A program made the translations under genes and the position numbers. A model generated the notes under the pieces. That model did no database searches. It was not told the DNA's origin and saw nothing but the letters and a program-made list of their open reading frames with translations. Below, piece after piece: positions 5,955-6,330 of a DNA stretch of 6,330 nucleotides (position 1 is the first letter of the stretch; each line of letters begins with the position of its first letter). The stretch is from Klebsiella pneumoniae (GTDB lineage: Bacteria > Pseudomonadota > Gammaproteobacteria > Ga0077536): NCBI GenBank assembly GCA_945873015.1, contig CAMCBY010000255.1, forward strand, positions 1 through 6,330. Reading direction: 5' to 3'.

Positions 5955-6330
5955 TCAGGCTTCCTCGGCCAGCACACAGCACTCGCCACCCGGGGACAAC
6001 AGCCGCGCAAACGACTCATGACGAAACACACTGCTGTTTGAACGCGCCTCGAGCAACACGCTCAGCAGCCGCCCGCGTGGCCCGCCCACCGCCACACGCA
6101 CACTGCCGGCCGGCAGCTCACGCGTCAGCCGTTGTGGTGGCGGCCATTGCTCCTGCGGCGCGCTCAAGGGTTGCACCCGCAGCACACATCGGCTCGCGCT
6201 CGTCACCTGTTCATAGGCAAAACCATGTCTGTCGAGCAGGCGCATGAAGGTTTCGTGATGGTCATTCAGCCAGTAAGCCCGTGGCGGCGTCAGCGCCGGC
6301 CCGCGCTCCACAGTGCGATGATCGGCAAAC
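5955..6330 (-). CDS. C-terminal fragment of an unidentified protein, possibly M14-type peptidase-like
   Basis: The frame enters from the right edge (first full codon at 6329) and ends at TGA 5957-5955, giving 124 visible residues; the start is outside the window. I do not recognise it firmly. Two stretches recall, from memory, the C-terminal part of bacterial M14-family carboxypeptidase-like proteins: PPRAYWLNDHHETFMRLLDR followed by HGFAYEQV, and LPAGSVRVAVGGPRGRLLSV followed by LLEARS. In that family a PaAY...L..HG segment and a late LPAG...LLEP segment follow the catalytic domain. None of the zinc-binding HxxE...H catalytic part is visible, so activity cannot be claimed. The tail GECCVLAEEA has an adjacent cysteine pair. 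The gene runs in the same direction as metK, 196 bases upstream, and is probably a separate unit. Confidence 0.6.
   Translation of the reverse strand, partial: FADHRTVERGPALTPPRAYWLNDHHETFMRLLDRHGFAYEQVTSASRCVLRVQPLSAPQEQWPPPQRLTRELPAGSVRVAVGGPRGRLLSVLLEARSNSSVFRHESFARLLSPGGECCVLAEEA

Noticed and set aside
5759..6031. N-terminal extension of metK upstream to 6031
   Set aside because: The extension has no MetK similarity and overlaps the end of the upstream gene, while GTG 5758 has an ideal AGGAG site and the conserved N-terminus.

Overview
The window looks like the chromosome of a GC-rich (by eye around 60%) proteobacterium, most likely a gammaproteobacterium. This rests on the gene families (YceJ/CybB-type cytochrome b561, SufE, PDHYRY-ending AhcY) and on short palindromic intergenic repeats of the GTGCGAAT-type. 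I cannot name a genus. Coding density is high and there is no gene-free stretch over 300 bases. No tRNA, rRNA, CRISPR array, transposase or integrase is visible.

Layout: positions 1-320 (+) hold the C-terminal end of an HD-GYP cyclic-di-GMP phosphodiesterase-type protein. It converges on a long minus-strand block across an 81-base gap that contains a perfect 26-bp inverted repeat (327-352 / 380-405). Read in the direction of transcription, the minus-strand block is: the 3' end of an unidentified gene with a faint M14-peptidase-like tail (6330-5955); metK, S-adenosylmethionine synthetase (5758-4592); ahcY, adenosylhomocysteinase (4423-2945); a cytochrome b561 (2870-2325); cysS, cysteinyl-tRNA synthetase (2250-862); and sufE, cysteine desulfuration protein (865-401). 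A second, diverged copy of the palindromic element lies between metK and ahcY. A strong GC-rich hairpin lies just after ahcY.

How the genes fit together: MetK makes SAM, and AhcY hydrolyses the SAH left after methyl transfer, so the two are consecutive steps of the activated-methyl cycle. CysS and SufE both handle cysteine, one charging it onto tRNA and the other relaying its sulfur for Fe-S cluster assembly; they overlap in an ATGA. The block therefore has a loose sulfur-amino-acid theme, interrupted by a membrane haem protein. The gaps (168, 74 and 74 bases) with hairpins and a candidate cysS promoter suggest several transcription units rather than one operon.

I see no clearly novel system. 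The most noteworthy points are a basic, Ala-rich N-terminal tail on AhcY, the two paired palindromic elements, the structured metK leader and the cysS-sufE overlap.
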